From the NCBI GenBank assembly GCA_000328365.1, contig KB301566.1, positions 128,944-192,943 of the forward strand: a stretch of 64,000 bases of DNA, read 5' to 3'. Shown here piece after piece: positions 48,093 to 59,998 of this stretch. The notes beneath the pieces were generated by a model that was not told the DNA's origin, ran no database searches, and saw only the letters and a list, made by a program, of their open reading frames with translations. Position 1 is the stretch's first letter; the number at the start of each line of letters is the position of its first letter. The stretch comes from Capitella teleta (lineage: Eukaryota; Annelida; Polychaeta; Capitellidae). The position numbers and the translations under genes were made by a program.

Positions 48093-49900
48093 GGCCTTTC
48101 AGGGAATATGGAACTGTGGTAGTCGTTAGGCAGATAGTCCCCACCTCCCCCTCTACAGCACAGTTTCAACACGCGCACCCAATCAATAAATAATGCAAGT
48201 CTGTAATTACACTTGAGTATTTACTATTAGGATGCGTATTTTCAAATTGTGTCAAGCTCAAACGCCTTCCTCGTCGTCTGCATTAGCTCATATCAATCAC
48301 CCCCTGGATCAACAGTATATTCACACTGCTCTATATCGAGTAATGATGCTAGTTATCAGGAGGGGCAAACAGGATACGAGTGATGTTACACTATGTTTAT
48401 ACTTTGATATGGCAGGTAGGTTGGATTTAAATTCACCAATGTCAAACCATTACTAAGTTCTATACTTTTCTCATCCATCACGAATTTGCAACACATACAT
48501 CGTAAACTATAATCCACTTGCGTTCAATCCTATTTCAGAAAGACATCTCATCTTTTAAGTAATCGTGTTACTTGCCAATTTTACACATATGTTAGTGATT
48601 TTCTATTTTATGACATGCCAAGAGGACTTTTTGGTAACATTTATAGATACAAAAAGAACATGCACAAGTAGGTAATGAAAAGTAAATGTAAATAATAATA
48701 ATCACAGGTTCAGCTTAATGGCTTTCTATTTCATTTTTGATTTTGATCCTTGAAACGGCGAAAAGGGATTCTTTGGGGAAGCGGGAAAATGAGCAATTAT
48801 AGTCCTCTACGTAGTTGTAGTATTTCCTAATAGAACATATGTTTGTTGTCTTCTTAGACATCTTGGTTGTCATGAACAGCATTAGCAATACCCAAAGCGT
48901 CAGACAGTGTGAGAAAAAAAAAAAAAAACAAAAAACAAAAAACAAAAAACAAAAACTGCGTGATTCCAAAATAATGAAGTGTTGAATCGAATATTGTTTA
49001 GGCAACAGAGCCAAGAGACACATTTAAGATTCACATTTTGACAATAACTATCAACACGAGTCCATCAACTAAGCCCAAAACTTTGTAACTGACTCCTGCT
49101 TGGCTCTCTGACACAGCTTGAAAGCGCCGAGTGCGACGCTGTGTTATCGCTCACTTCGAGAAATTGACCACGATCGCTCCGACATTATTCTCTATTGTTA
49201 ACAGAGTGTTCAGCAATGCGTGAAGCCCAAGCTGGCCAAATCAGCCGCGACGCGAGTGGCGCTGTCTGTCGCTTTTAATCGACGCAATAGGGGCAAATGG
49301 CTGATAGACTTCTTGGTCTCCAAATTCTTTTACATGGGTTTGCCTAGTGAGCAATTCAGAATATCAGCAGGTAGACCTTGGATAATTGGTACTTACTATA
49401 AGCTCATACGTGTCCAGCAATGGCGCTAATCACAAGGTATTGTTCGTTTCTGCTCAGATTAACTTCATCCACGTCCGCGCACACCTGTGTTCATACCAAC
49501 AACAATAAATCGATGGTTCATATGGTTAAATTGCAATCCGCATTATTATATCAGTAGAACGATACTTGATTTATAGATTTCTCGTGCTGCGTTCATTAAT
49601 GCAAATAATACTTCCTAATGCGTAAGATCATTCACCAACCGTCTGCAAAGGTTGGTGGATGTTAACGAATATATTGCAATCAGGAATGCAATGTTTCTTT
49701 GCACATTTAATGCATGTACGATAAAAAAAAACTTCTTCTTTCCACAGCTACACTTTTTATAGGGAAACTGAGAACAATCAGCTAATAGGCCACGGGCTAA
49801 GAGGCATAAAACAAGAGTTACTCAAGTCGAATAATTGGCGTGCTCTCTCTGATCATATGGCAGAAAACAATGCGGACGTTATGGAGTTGCACGTGCATCC
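48093..49900. other. Intergenic, no gene recognised
   Basis: Includes an A-rich tract (48914-48955) and short frames (48232-48456, 49220-49429) without domains. Confidence 0.4.
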
Positions 49901-49916
49901 CTCAGGGTATGTGAGT

Positions 49917-50240
49917 GAGTGATTGGGGTTTTACGCCTCCACCAAACCCGTTCGGGTGATACGGGCGCCAGAACAGAAGGCCCGGGACCGGGGTTTCCCC
50001 CTACTCTTATCGATAAATCCCAAGGGTTCTTTATCCTGCATACCACCATAGACAGTAGTACACAGCGCCCGGCCTTGTTACGCAGTTGGGCAGCACTGCA
50101 GAGTCACCGAAGAATTACAATTGTAATTCACAATCATAACGCCCGTGGCCTGATCGGGTCTCGAACCCGGGACCTCGACCCCCACGGTCGGCATAGGATT
50201 GTAGTCAGCGGTTTAACCCTCTGCGCTATCCGGTGCCCCT
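49917..50240 (-). mobile_element. Full-length tRNA-derived SINE with 16-bp target duplication
   Basis: Sense is minus. The tRNA-like head at the right end has an A-box-like TAGCGCAGAGG and a B-box-like GGTTCGAGACC. The body follows, and the 3' end is at the left (GTAAAACCCCAATCACTC). CTCAGGGTATGTGAGT is duplicated exactly at 49901-49916 and 50241-50256. The perfect duplication and near-consensus body indicate a recent insertion. Confidence 0.92.
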
Positions 50241-50256
50241 CTCAGGGTATGTGAGT

Positions 50257-50610
50257 CAGGGGAGTAGGACATAGTGCAATAGTGAGGGGTATTTATTTGT
50301 TAAATTAAGAGAAGACAATATTAATAGTAGAACTGATGGAATCTCTATGAATTACCAGATATACTCTCTTTTGTGATTGGTCTTAATTATATATAGTTGT
50401 AATGTCAGGGTGAAAGCAAAGTTCGCTGGGATTCTCTTCTTTTTTATTTTTATAAAGGGTACTTTAAAAATGTTATCGAGAATAATCATTATGATTTTGT
50501 GAAGTGAGAACAAACCCCGTAATTATCATATCAGGATAACTGAGTCAGTGAACCTAATGCTTGAGCGAGGACGATTCAGGTCCCTCGTTTGATTGTCCAT
50601 GCTTTTGGTT
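50257..50610. other. Spacer between two opposed SINEs
   Basis: Unique-looking AT-rich sequence. Confidence 0.4.
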
Positions 50611-50618
50611 GAAGAGAA

Positions 50619-50933
50619 AGGAGCACCGAATATCTCAGTCGGCTTGACCGGCTGACTGCAATCCTATACCGACCGTGGGGGTCGAGGTCCCGGGTTCGAG
50701 GCCCGATCAGGCCGCAGGCGTTTTGATTGTGAATTATAATTGTAATTCTTCGGTGACTCTGCAGTGCTGCCCATCTGCGCAACAAGGCCGGGCGTTGTGT
50801 ACTACTTTCTATGGTCGTATTCAGGATAAAGAACCCTTGGGAGTTATCGATAAGAATAGGGCCTTCTGTTCTGCGCCCGTATCATCCGATTGGTTTGGGT
50901 GGAGCCGTAAAACCCCATCATGTCATGTTGATA
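50619..50933 (+). mobile_element. Full-length tRNA-derived SINE, opposite orientation
   Basis: The head has TATCTCAGTCGG (A-box-like) and GGTTCGAGGCC (B-box-like), then the complete body to GAGCCGTAAAACCCCATC. A possible short target duplication GAAGAGAA lies at 50611-50618 and 50934-50941. Confidence 0.9.
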
Positions 50934-51475
50934 GAAGAGAAGAATGAAGTGCACTGTTGCGACGACCTCTGATATGAAAAGTTCTGGATCGTTTACACTC
51001 TTCGATTCTTATCCCTTTTTAGTCCCTCACCCAAGAATAAGTCTAGCATAAATTAATTACTCGACCACTAGAGGTATCGTGTATATTTTACAATAATACA
51101 AGTAACTATATAGTACATCTACTTACAATAATTATATGCCCTGTGCATTATAGCCGAACCAAATTTTGCACAATCTGCTGACGCATTATGCAACGCCATG
51201 TATTATCCATATTTGCCCAGATTAGCTTATGCCAAGTTATTATAAAATTATGCAAATGCTGGACCGTGTTGATCATACATGATTTAAAAGGTGGCTTCGA
51301 TAATATATTGCGATAAGATTGTGTGCATTGTAGCTGTAATAATCTGGCATCTTGAATTTAACACACAAAATTGCAAGAGAAACGCGCTCAGAAATGTTTT
51401 ATTAATAATTAATTATATTGTTCTATGTTACACCAGAAATTGATTTTCTGTGCAGCTTTATTGTGGCATGAGATC

Positions 51476-51570
51476 CCGTTTTACGGTTCCATGCAAGATC
51501 CATTCAAGTACCAGAGCAGAAATGCTGGACCGGAATATTCTTACCGACTCTTATCTCCCCCCAATTGCAG
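51476..51570 (-). mobile_element. Degenerate SINE fragment
   Basis: CGTTTTACGGTTCCA followed by an ACCAGAGCAGAAATGC block matches the tail part of the SINE family. The rest is missing. Confidence 0.6.
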
Positions 51571-51906
51571 AGAGCGAATTTGGAGCTGTGACACCAAGCT
51601 TTTGTCAGAGAGCTGGATTAAAAGATCGATAAATTGTGAAAGCCAATCAGACGTTTTTGCACCTAAGCATATATATAAACCAGCGTAGCTACACAACTAC
51701 CACCCTATACTTGTGGTAGTATTACATGTATTGTTATTAATAGTGAATTGTTGTCCATTTGACTTAGCTGACGGTCTCTAAGAATAATCAAAATAATGTT
51801 GGTAAAATTAACGTAAAAATGTTAACATGTTTTTACATTATTTTCTCCATGATTGCTGCACAAACTTTGTCTAGTAACTTGACATAGTATGCACCTTTGA
51901 TGATAG
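51571..51906. other. Intergenic, no gene recognised
   Basis: AT-rich sequence leading into a hairpin pair. Confidence 0.35.
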
Positions 51907-51966
51907 TTCTGGGATTCTCACGTTGACTATTTTGAGAACCAAATAATCAACGTGAGAATTCCAGAA
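51907..51966. repeat. 20-bp near-perfect hairpin
   Basis: The arms 51907-51926 and 51947-51966 pair in 19 of 20 positions; the odd one would be a G-U pair in RNA on the + strand. The inner stem is TTCTCACGTTGA. A second hairpin, GGTATC...GATACC, follows at 51971-52002. Confidence 0.85.
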
Positions 51967-52002
51967 AATTGGTATCGTGACCTCTTGGTCGTTCTTGATA
52001 CC

Positions 52003-54590
52003 TTGGCGTTTTGAGAGGGTGGGGATTTATAATGCCGCCACTCCATGGAATCTCGCTTGCTTCCAAGGTTATGATGGAAACTTGATGTTTTGTTGCATAT
52101 AATTAGTGTTTCATAAAAGTTTCGACGTCCTAGTCTGCCGCAGCTCAAAAGTTGATCGGACGTTGACTCGAGCAATCTTTTGAGATTCTGTCAACATCTT
52201 CAAAAACAACTAAGCAGATAACTTTTGCATTTTCAGATCATTCGAATCTGTCACAGGCGTCCAACATGATGGCCGTCGTCAAGGTTCTCTCTTCCTGGTT
52301 ATATGGCCATCACGCATCATTTAGTCATTGCGTCAAATTTGGCTTGTCTTTCATAAACTTTCGTCAGATTTTGAATGAATTATTTGCAGTTTTTACCACT
52401 CCGCACGAATAAACATATGACTGAACTATACTGGACCGTCTTCATTTTTTCTCAGTGAAACTGAAAATGATGTGGGTAGGTTTGTGCGAGACCCTACCAA
52501 ACCGGCAAAAAGCGCTGAATCTTCTTAATAATTTTACAAGAGATTTATATTGGTTGCTAAACAACATGTGCGAAAGCACGTGTGATTCGGACAACTTTTT
52601 ACCCTTGAAGCTCATTACTTTGGGCCCTCCCTCGTACACAACGGGCTTGGAGAAATAACGTTTTTGACAGTAACCAGCTAACGCAGGTAAATAGCTGGAA
52701 TCTAATTACACCTGATAACCTCACTTTTGTTACTAATGCCGAATTCCTTGAAGTCCCTTGGGCCTCTCGAGGTTCATTGTCTGTGTTCAGGCGTATCAGA
52801 TGCCTTTGTTGCAATTCCAGGCCAAATATCAATGCGTTTTTAATTATTTATTACAGACAATTATTGACACACATAAACGTAAGTTATACGCATCCTTTAT
52901 GTTCTATGTATATATTTTAAATTTTCGAACGAGTGTTTCTATTTCGTTCAGAGGTATTCAATTCGCAACTTTCTGATATAAATAAGCAACTCACTGACAA
53001 ATGACAAGACAAACAGTACTCAGGGCGGCACCACGTGTAATGTCTGACGTTGGGGTAATGTTCTATTATGCAACTCTTACTGAGTAATAGAGGATGGGAT
53101 GGGACTGTACAAACACCCTCGCTTAATTAGCTAGATTGCAGGTTTGGCTATAACCCGGTGAACAGGAAGTTCATAATTATGGATTAACAGCGCGTTCGAT
53201 AAGCTTTAATTTATTGATCGCTATCATGATGTTATTATGGTATATGTATATTAGGCTTGTGCATTAGATTCACGTATTGCACTGAATTTATAAAGATATT
53301 TCATGAAAGGTAAATCTTATTCTTGGGTTTACTAGGTATGAAGCCAGAACTGCATCTAGGTGTAAGTGAATCTTGATGAAGATTGCACCAGTAGCATGGG
53401 GCATAGTATGTGGTCTGTAAAACGTCATAAACCCTGTTAACGGTCAATCGCATTCACATGAATATTAATAAGCCCCCAAAGGCCAAGGTCACCCAAGAAA
53501 CCAGAAATTACAAATAGCCCTTCCTTGCAGCACCAGTAACTCCTCGATCGTGAAGGCCAATCGATCGGCTGCCCCTTCCGAAGGGCTGTCACAGCGCGTT
53601 CATCAAGGGTCATCAGGAGACCATCATGCCTGATCACGCAAATTCCTGAGAATTGAATCCTGAGAAGTCTCGGGGCCCCCAACGACTGATTGGCATGCTC
53701 AGCAGCTGCAGCATTATTCACCGCAAATAGAACCTCTAAAAGAGAATCACCTTGCAGCCCTACATACTCTTAATTGCATAACAAAATAATGACACCGCAA
53801 TTTTTCTGTATAATACCTATTATCTATACGCTTGTACTCACTTTTTTGAAGACTACAGGCGTCTCTCCGCCATTCCCCGTGATAATATAAATGCCTCACT
53901 TCAAAGCAGACCTTCAAGGTCATAATTATCCCCTTTTCATGTCTGGTGCCCTGTTTAAGAAATCTATGCTGATCTTGACTAGGAGAAAGTTGTCCTTTTG
54001 GGAATTAGACTCCATTCACCCACCTCCCCTCTCTTCCCGCGAGGCTCCAGCACAAGATTCAAGGACTGTGGTCACCGTATTAGGTCCCGGAGATCACAAT
54101 CACCCATCATCAGATCTTTTTTCCCCAGGGGTATGCTATATTAATCCTAACACCCTCCCAAATGTGCTAGACATGTGCCTGGAAATCATATAAAATATAT
54201 TACAGAATGCTCCTAACAATTGCATTAAAGAATATCCATTGAGCTCTTATTGGGGATCCTGAACCGGAAGCATCAACTTTCTATGTATTCCTCTGCGCAA
54301 ATGGTTGCTGAGTGCATCTTTAGACGACACAAGCTCCGTCTATGAAGCATGCTACGCACAGATCGAAGTGTGTTCATTTTCAAAGAACGCCATACAGTGC
54401 AAGTGCACTCTTAAAGTGGTGAATTCGTTTCATGTCATGTGTAGGCATGCAGAGTAATTGGGTCATTGCCATGGTTGTTGTCACTGTAAAAGCAAAGCCT
54501 AAATTATTGACCGTCAAGCTATAGTACTCTCGTAGATTTTTTTTTCGTTCAAATCATATCGTCACTAACATTCTGACCCCACACACTGGA
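52003..54590. other. Intergenic, no gene recognised
   Basis: Frames at 53437-53721 (minus) and 53891-54193 (plus) have no recognisable domain. I do not call them genes. Confidence 0.4.
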
Positions 54591-54594
54591 TTAC

Positions 54595-55255
54595 TGAAGA
54601 AGAGGGGCATTATCATCTGGGATTCATCCTAGACAGCGCCCTCAGCCTTCATGCCCACGAAAATGCGCTGACTCAGAAAGGAGCAACATAGGTCTTTCTT
54701 CTTCGGCGGCTATCTTATAAAGTCAGAAACCGTGAGCTGCTGTTAAAATATACCAAATGTACGTGAAGCCGCATCTGGAATACGCCTCTCCCGCTTGGGA
54801 CGCCCTCACGGTCACACAGACTGGGTAACTAGAAAGCCTACAACGCAGAGCCATGCGTATCATCCTCACCCTTCCCCGAATTCATCACATCACCGACGCT
54901 GACTACGCTGCCCTCAACATCACTTCATTAAGACATCGCCGCAATTTTACCCTCGCCTGCTTCATGTTCAAATTAAACAGCAATCGTCTGCCGCGCAAGC
55001 TCTCCAAATATAAACCCATCCCCCATACCAACCCATACTACACGCGGAACTGTGTTTTGCGTGCGCCATATGTGTCTTACCCGTGCCTACGTCTTTTCGA
55101 CCGTTCTCCTTTTCTTTTCGGCCTGAAAATTTTGAACTTCATTTCTCATATCTTTCATTCTCTTCCGGACATTTCCTCTTTTAAATCATCTCTTCGCGAG
55201 TCATCATATTACATGCCACCCGCACAAATTTATTACTAAAAACAGAAAAAACGGA
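54595..55255 (+). mobile_element. Decayed LINE, reverse-transcriptase C-terminal region (second family)
   Basis: Translation in several frames gives H-L-G-F-I-L-D-S-A-L-S, then V-K-P-H-L-E-Y-A-S-P-A-W-D and L-E-S-L-Q-R-R-A-M-R-I-I-L, then a 128-codon open piece (54853-55239). These words are typical of Jockey/CR1-group ORF2 after the catalytic core. Stops and at least two frameshifts break it. An A-rich end follows at 55240-55262. Confidence 0.85.
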
Positions 55256-55597
55256 GGGAAAATATCTGATTTGAAAGCTTCTCATTCCTCGAGGACTCGA
55301 TTCGTTTTAGTCACTGTGAACGTGACGGCGTTTGCATAATTACTGCAATTGTCTTGTGTCAAATTGTCATCTGTACGAATACGAGTGGAAACGACAAGCA
55401 CTCCCAGAACACATCTTGGAAGGGAAAAACATAGACAATTGAACTTCTGGAATTATTTACCATCTAGGGAGTTGCTATATGGAAGTAAATACGATAAAAA
55501 GCTCAACGCAAACCACACGATTTCATTAACGTAAGTTAAACGTTGGGATAAGTTAGCTTAAACGTTGGGTTTAACCCACGCTAATTAAGCGCAAATA

Positions 55598-56155
55598 TGG
55601 TGACTAAAGGAGAAGGACGCAATTTCAAATTCCTCTTCTTGTTTTTGGATAAAATTGTGAATTTATCACGTCAGGTTGGAATTATGGAAGTGGAAACTAT
55701 AAAATCCTTATTCCTCTTCTATCAAAGAACATTTGGATTGTAAATTCGTCCCTGGGTCATGTTCTGGCGCTGCTCAGTGACGACAAGGCTACAAGTCATC
55801 ATACTCATCATACTCATCACCGGTCTCATTGTAAGGCAAATATGGAACGAAAAGCTTATACAAGGCAAGAACTGATTGCTCTCACAGATCAGAATGTGAA
55901 AAACCACTACTGAAAAAAGAACAATCGAACTTGCAAAGAAGATCATGCAAGATCAGCGCCATCCACTACTAAATCGTCACTACAAGCTGCTACCATCTGG
56001 AAAAAAGACTATCGATTCCAAGAATTCGGACAGCTTGCTTCAAAATAAATTTCATCCTTTCATCAATAATTTCAATTAATTCCTGTCGCCAAAACACACC
56101 CCTCCGGGCATTAAAGGTTTATTTTATCTTATTTTATCTTCTCTTATCTTTTATG
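55598..56155 (+). mobile_element. LINE 3' end, family with (TTATC)n tail, copy 2
   Basis: It aligns with the reverse complement of 22451-22921. It contains an L-L-P-S-G-K-K, P-R-I-R-T-A and S-F-I-x-S-type end (in shifted frames) common at LINE C-termini. It ends GGTTTATTTTATCTTATTTT. Confidence 0.65.
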
Positions 56156-57754
56156 TTGCGTGAAACAAGTTTAGAGAGGAAATGATGAACCTTTTTTGCC
56201 GATTGCCAAATAAAAATAGTTAAAAATCTAACGATAACATACTTTAAAATACTAATAATTATACTAGTCTAACTAACTTATTCCACTGTGATAGAGACTT
56301 ATAAACTGAACATAAATGGAATAAATCGGTATACGAAGTATATCCTTGTCTTGCTGAGATATACATTGGTCGACACAGCTACACTATTCTCGTGAGGATG
56401 AAGAGGAAACGATGAAATATAATAGCATAGACAATACATCAGAGAGATGCATCAGGTTCCTGCCAAGGATCACCATAAGTCTTCAGTGACTCTGCGGTGC
56501 TTTTCAACCAAGGCCGGAAGCTGCGGTGACATGCGTATAAGGAAGCCTGCGATCAATCCAACATATGTAAGGGCCAAGTACTGTTCCAGATTGCTGATAA
56601 TTGTCTTTTGAAGCATTGTGTCAATCTAACACCCACTATTGCCTAATCATGCTTTTTATGCTATCATTACATCACAGGCTTATAATATGCATATTTACAC
56701 GATTAAGGCACCGCTTCTCATTACCCATTTCTCGCATTATTTTTCCCAAACCTTGGAAAACACAAAAAGTATACCCGCCTTCCATTTCCAACACTATAAT
56801 AAAGATTACTCAGCGGGTGCCATCAGAGATGATTGGCAACGACTTGCATCACTGCCGTTGGCGATGTCACTTTCGGTTCCTCGGGTGATCATGTAATCAG
56901 GCCGAATATATTGACCAGCGTGGGGGAAATACACTGCCTCTAACAGTAATTATATCTTTAGAAGAGTAATATGACTTTTGACATGTCTGTAATGTGGCCC
57001 CATGGCTGTATGTAACCAGCATGCAAATGTAAACGCAATTTTAATCGAACCAAATCATGAAATCATGAAACCAGAATTTCTAAACAAGAACACGATAATG
57101 CTATGACCCAAGTGCCTATGGAAATTATAGACGCATATAGTTCATATCGTGCAATGAAAATGCATAATGTAAATCGGAATGAATTAAATATGAAATAAAG
57201 AAAACCAAGTAAACAAAAGAGAGACAACATTGATGAAAGTTAAAGTTCAGTCACTGGTTTTGTTTTCAGTAAGGGTAGAGAGCAGGCAATTATCTACACG
57301 TTAGACTAAAGCACCAGCATTAGCGGACAAAGAGTGAATGTCCAGTGATGCCACATAAGTAGGCCAGTGTGCGCGACATGGATAGGAGCCGGACAATCCC
57401 CAAATACATCGTTGTGCAAAACCTCAATTGAAGTACATGTAGTGAGATCACAGCCTTGAGCTTTGCAGACATAATTATCACCGTCGCTCAATTGCTATCA
57501 ATCATTTTGACGGAATTTACAAGCCTTGTTTTTTGCGATTTGATGACCCTGCCATGAGCATACTCTGCTGCTGCAAGGACATTGGAAGAGAGAAGACTGC
57601 AAATTGGTTTGAGTGTTGGCTGCAGTTATTACTCGTGCGTCTTTCTGGTGATATCTGGCGTCGGTGAAGGAAGGACCAGGGGTGGCAGTTCTCCATGTTA
57701 TCATTATGTTGGATACAACATTGATGTAGGTCGACTTCTCGGAATTATGTCATC
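56156..57754. other. Intergenic, no gene recognised
   Basis: A possible short SINE fragment lies at 56478-56524 (GTGACTCTGCGGTGCT). Frames at 56601-56896 and 57306-57704 have no domain. Confidence 0.4.
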
Positions 57755-58480
57755 AGAGTAAACTCTTTGTATGGGGGTACAACACAAATTCTACATTCAA
57801 ACTTCAAAATAAACCAATCAGATTAATCACACGTTCTAAGCGTTATGCACACACAGACCCACTCTTTTTCAAATTAAAGCTGATAAAGATTATTGATATA
57901 AGAAAAGTTTAGGAATTCGAATTTTACTACAAGCTTTGCAATAATTATCTCCCATCATACTTTCTTAGTAACTTTATCTCCCATCGAACAACCTCACGAC
58001 ACAGAGAACAGCTCTCGTTTCCTGAGTTTTGGCATGAATACTTTAGATGATGAAGCAATTTTGCAATTTACAAGTAAAATTCATACACATTCATTATATG
58101 GCTACTCACAGTAATTCAAGAATAATATTATCCGATCCTATAATATTCCATATCGTATACGCAACTGTTTTGCTTGTAATATAGAATTTGATGCATTGGT
58201 TAATTTATAGATCACTGTTAGTGTAAATTGTTCTCTTTATTTTACTGTAAATAGTAATGTTCTTATTCTGCATATATAGTATTTTCAGTTTCTCGCAATG
58301 TTTTTACTGTAAGAATTATTTTCAGAGAGCTACTGCGTCAGCGGTATGCACTTCCTTAGTGCCTACTTTGCGTAGCCCCCTTCCACGGTATATTATTTTT
58401 TGTATATAATCCACTGTAATCTGTTCTATTTTCCTGTTTTTTATACAGTGTAAAATAGAAAGCTCTCTCGCTCTCTCTTT
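57755..58480 (+). mobile_element. Decayed LINE with 3' UTR (same 3' UTR family as 16348-16577)
   Basis: 57755-58040 translates, with stops, to pieces matching the C-terminus of the 26-kb LINE (A-H-T-D-P-L-F, F-E-F-Y-Y-K, L-P-S-Y-F). From 58239 on it matches 16348-16577, including the hairpin region at 58325-58382, and ends in a CTCTCTC-type tail. Confidence 0.85.
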
Positions 58481-59040
58481 GCACTCTTGCGTCCTGAAGC
58501 GAAAATGCGTCGAAGAGAATCCCCTGTGAATTACTCCTGTGTCGGTTCGCATCAAGTGAGTCCTCGTAACCGACAGTGCGGATCTTCAACCTTTTTGGGG
58601 CGATCTGTCACTTGAGGCATCTCGATGCAAGAAAACGTCACTTTCTCTAATTCTGGTTTTAGAATGCCCTTAGATGAGTTGTGCAACGATTAAAATGTTA
58701 TTATAAGAAATGAAAGAAAAACGAATACAATGTGAACTCCAAATGCAATGCTTCACGTATGTAGTCTTGACATCAGATCCATTATTACCACTGTTCTTTT
58801 GGGAAGGTCCACCCAACTACCCCTAGTAATGACCATCACATCGAGCTCACTGTGCGTTCGCATCATTTGCAATATGCCGACGTACCCCTTTTTTACGAGA
58901 TCTGACCTTCTGGTTCATTCACCCTCAAACCGGATGTTGTGGGGCATAAATTGTTGCTTCACCCTCCTTGTATTAAAGGGCTCACGGATAGCACGGGTGA
59001 TTAAGGGGAATAAATTATAATGCATGCGCTCTTTTTCATA
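58481..59040. other. Intergenic, no gene recognised
   Basis: Nothing with coding or RNA signal was seen. Confidence 0.4.
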
Positions 59041-59042
59041 TA

Positions 59043-59996
59043 CAGTAAAACCTCGATGTGTCAAAGTTCGTGGGGTTAGCTCAATTACTTCGACTTAGGG
59101 ATACTTCCACGAAGGGATCGAGACCGTTATGATATGACCGTTATGATTTCAAATCGTGTTCTGACGTTTTGGTTGACGATATGCGCTATGCACTTATAAA
59201 CCGCGAGAGACTATTATTTTGTGATTGAAACAGTAATTAACAAATATTAATAAAAAAGTAATGCCAAAAGATGAAATTATCTTGGAAGTCTTGGGGAAAA
59301 AAGAATTTCACAGAAGGTTGTTTACGTAGCTCTAAAGGTCTCAAGTGTCTTCACGTCTAGCTTGCGTTTTGTAGCCATAGCGATGCTGATGAACTAATGA
59401 TGCTGAAGACTGTTGGTCACTAGATTTATACTGTTTCTCGCAAAAACACTCTAAACAAACATCTTTGATATTTTGATATTAAAGCTGCCAGAAAGTTCAT
59501 AACAGATCTAAGGCTGGTTTTCTTTAATTAACTCTAATTTCGAATGTGAGCTGTCTTTTGTCGGCAATTCATTAAAGATCATCACAAGCACACCAACAAT
59601 AATTTAATGCCTTAGTTGAGATCCACGGTCCGTTGATCTTTGGAGTCAGCCTCGCTTTGGTCGCGGCTTTAACAGAGGAGAGATAAAGGCTGCCGACTGC
59701 TTTGTGGGGCGGGGCTGTTTTGATGTTTTCATTGTAAGCAACTGTGCCTTACTCTCTTTGAAGTAACCAAACTGAGAATTTTTTTATATAATTTTTCGAC
59801 TTCGAGCTATAGATCGATAATATATCTCGGGGACACAGGAAACACTTCGACACAGGGATAAATTCGAGAATGAGACGTTCGAGGGACAGATGTTAATGCT
59901 AATGGTAAAGTATAGGAGAATCGTCGGGACTTCGAAAAAACTTCGACACAGGGAAACATTCGAAGGACGGGTGTTCGACACATCGAGGTTTTACTG
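59043..59996. mobile_element. 954-bp pogo/Tc1-like MITE
   Basis: The terminal inverted repeats read CAGTAAAACCTCGATGTGTC (left) and the exact complement (right, ending GGTTTTACTG). Both are flanked by TA (59041-59042, 59997-59998). Subterminal CTTCGACACAGGGA-type motifs repeat near the right end. There is no transposase frame. The CAGTAAAACC start and TA target fit the pogo/Tigger side of Tc1-mariner. Confidence 0.85.
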
Positions 59997-59998
59997 TA

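Noticed and set aside
53437-53721. 94-codon minus-strand frame with an alanine-rich start
   Set aside because: No recognised family, and no splice or promoter support.
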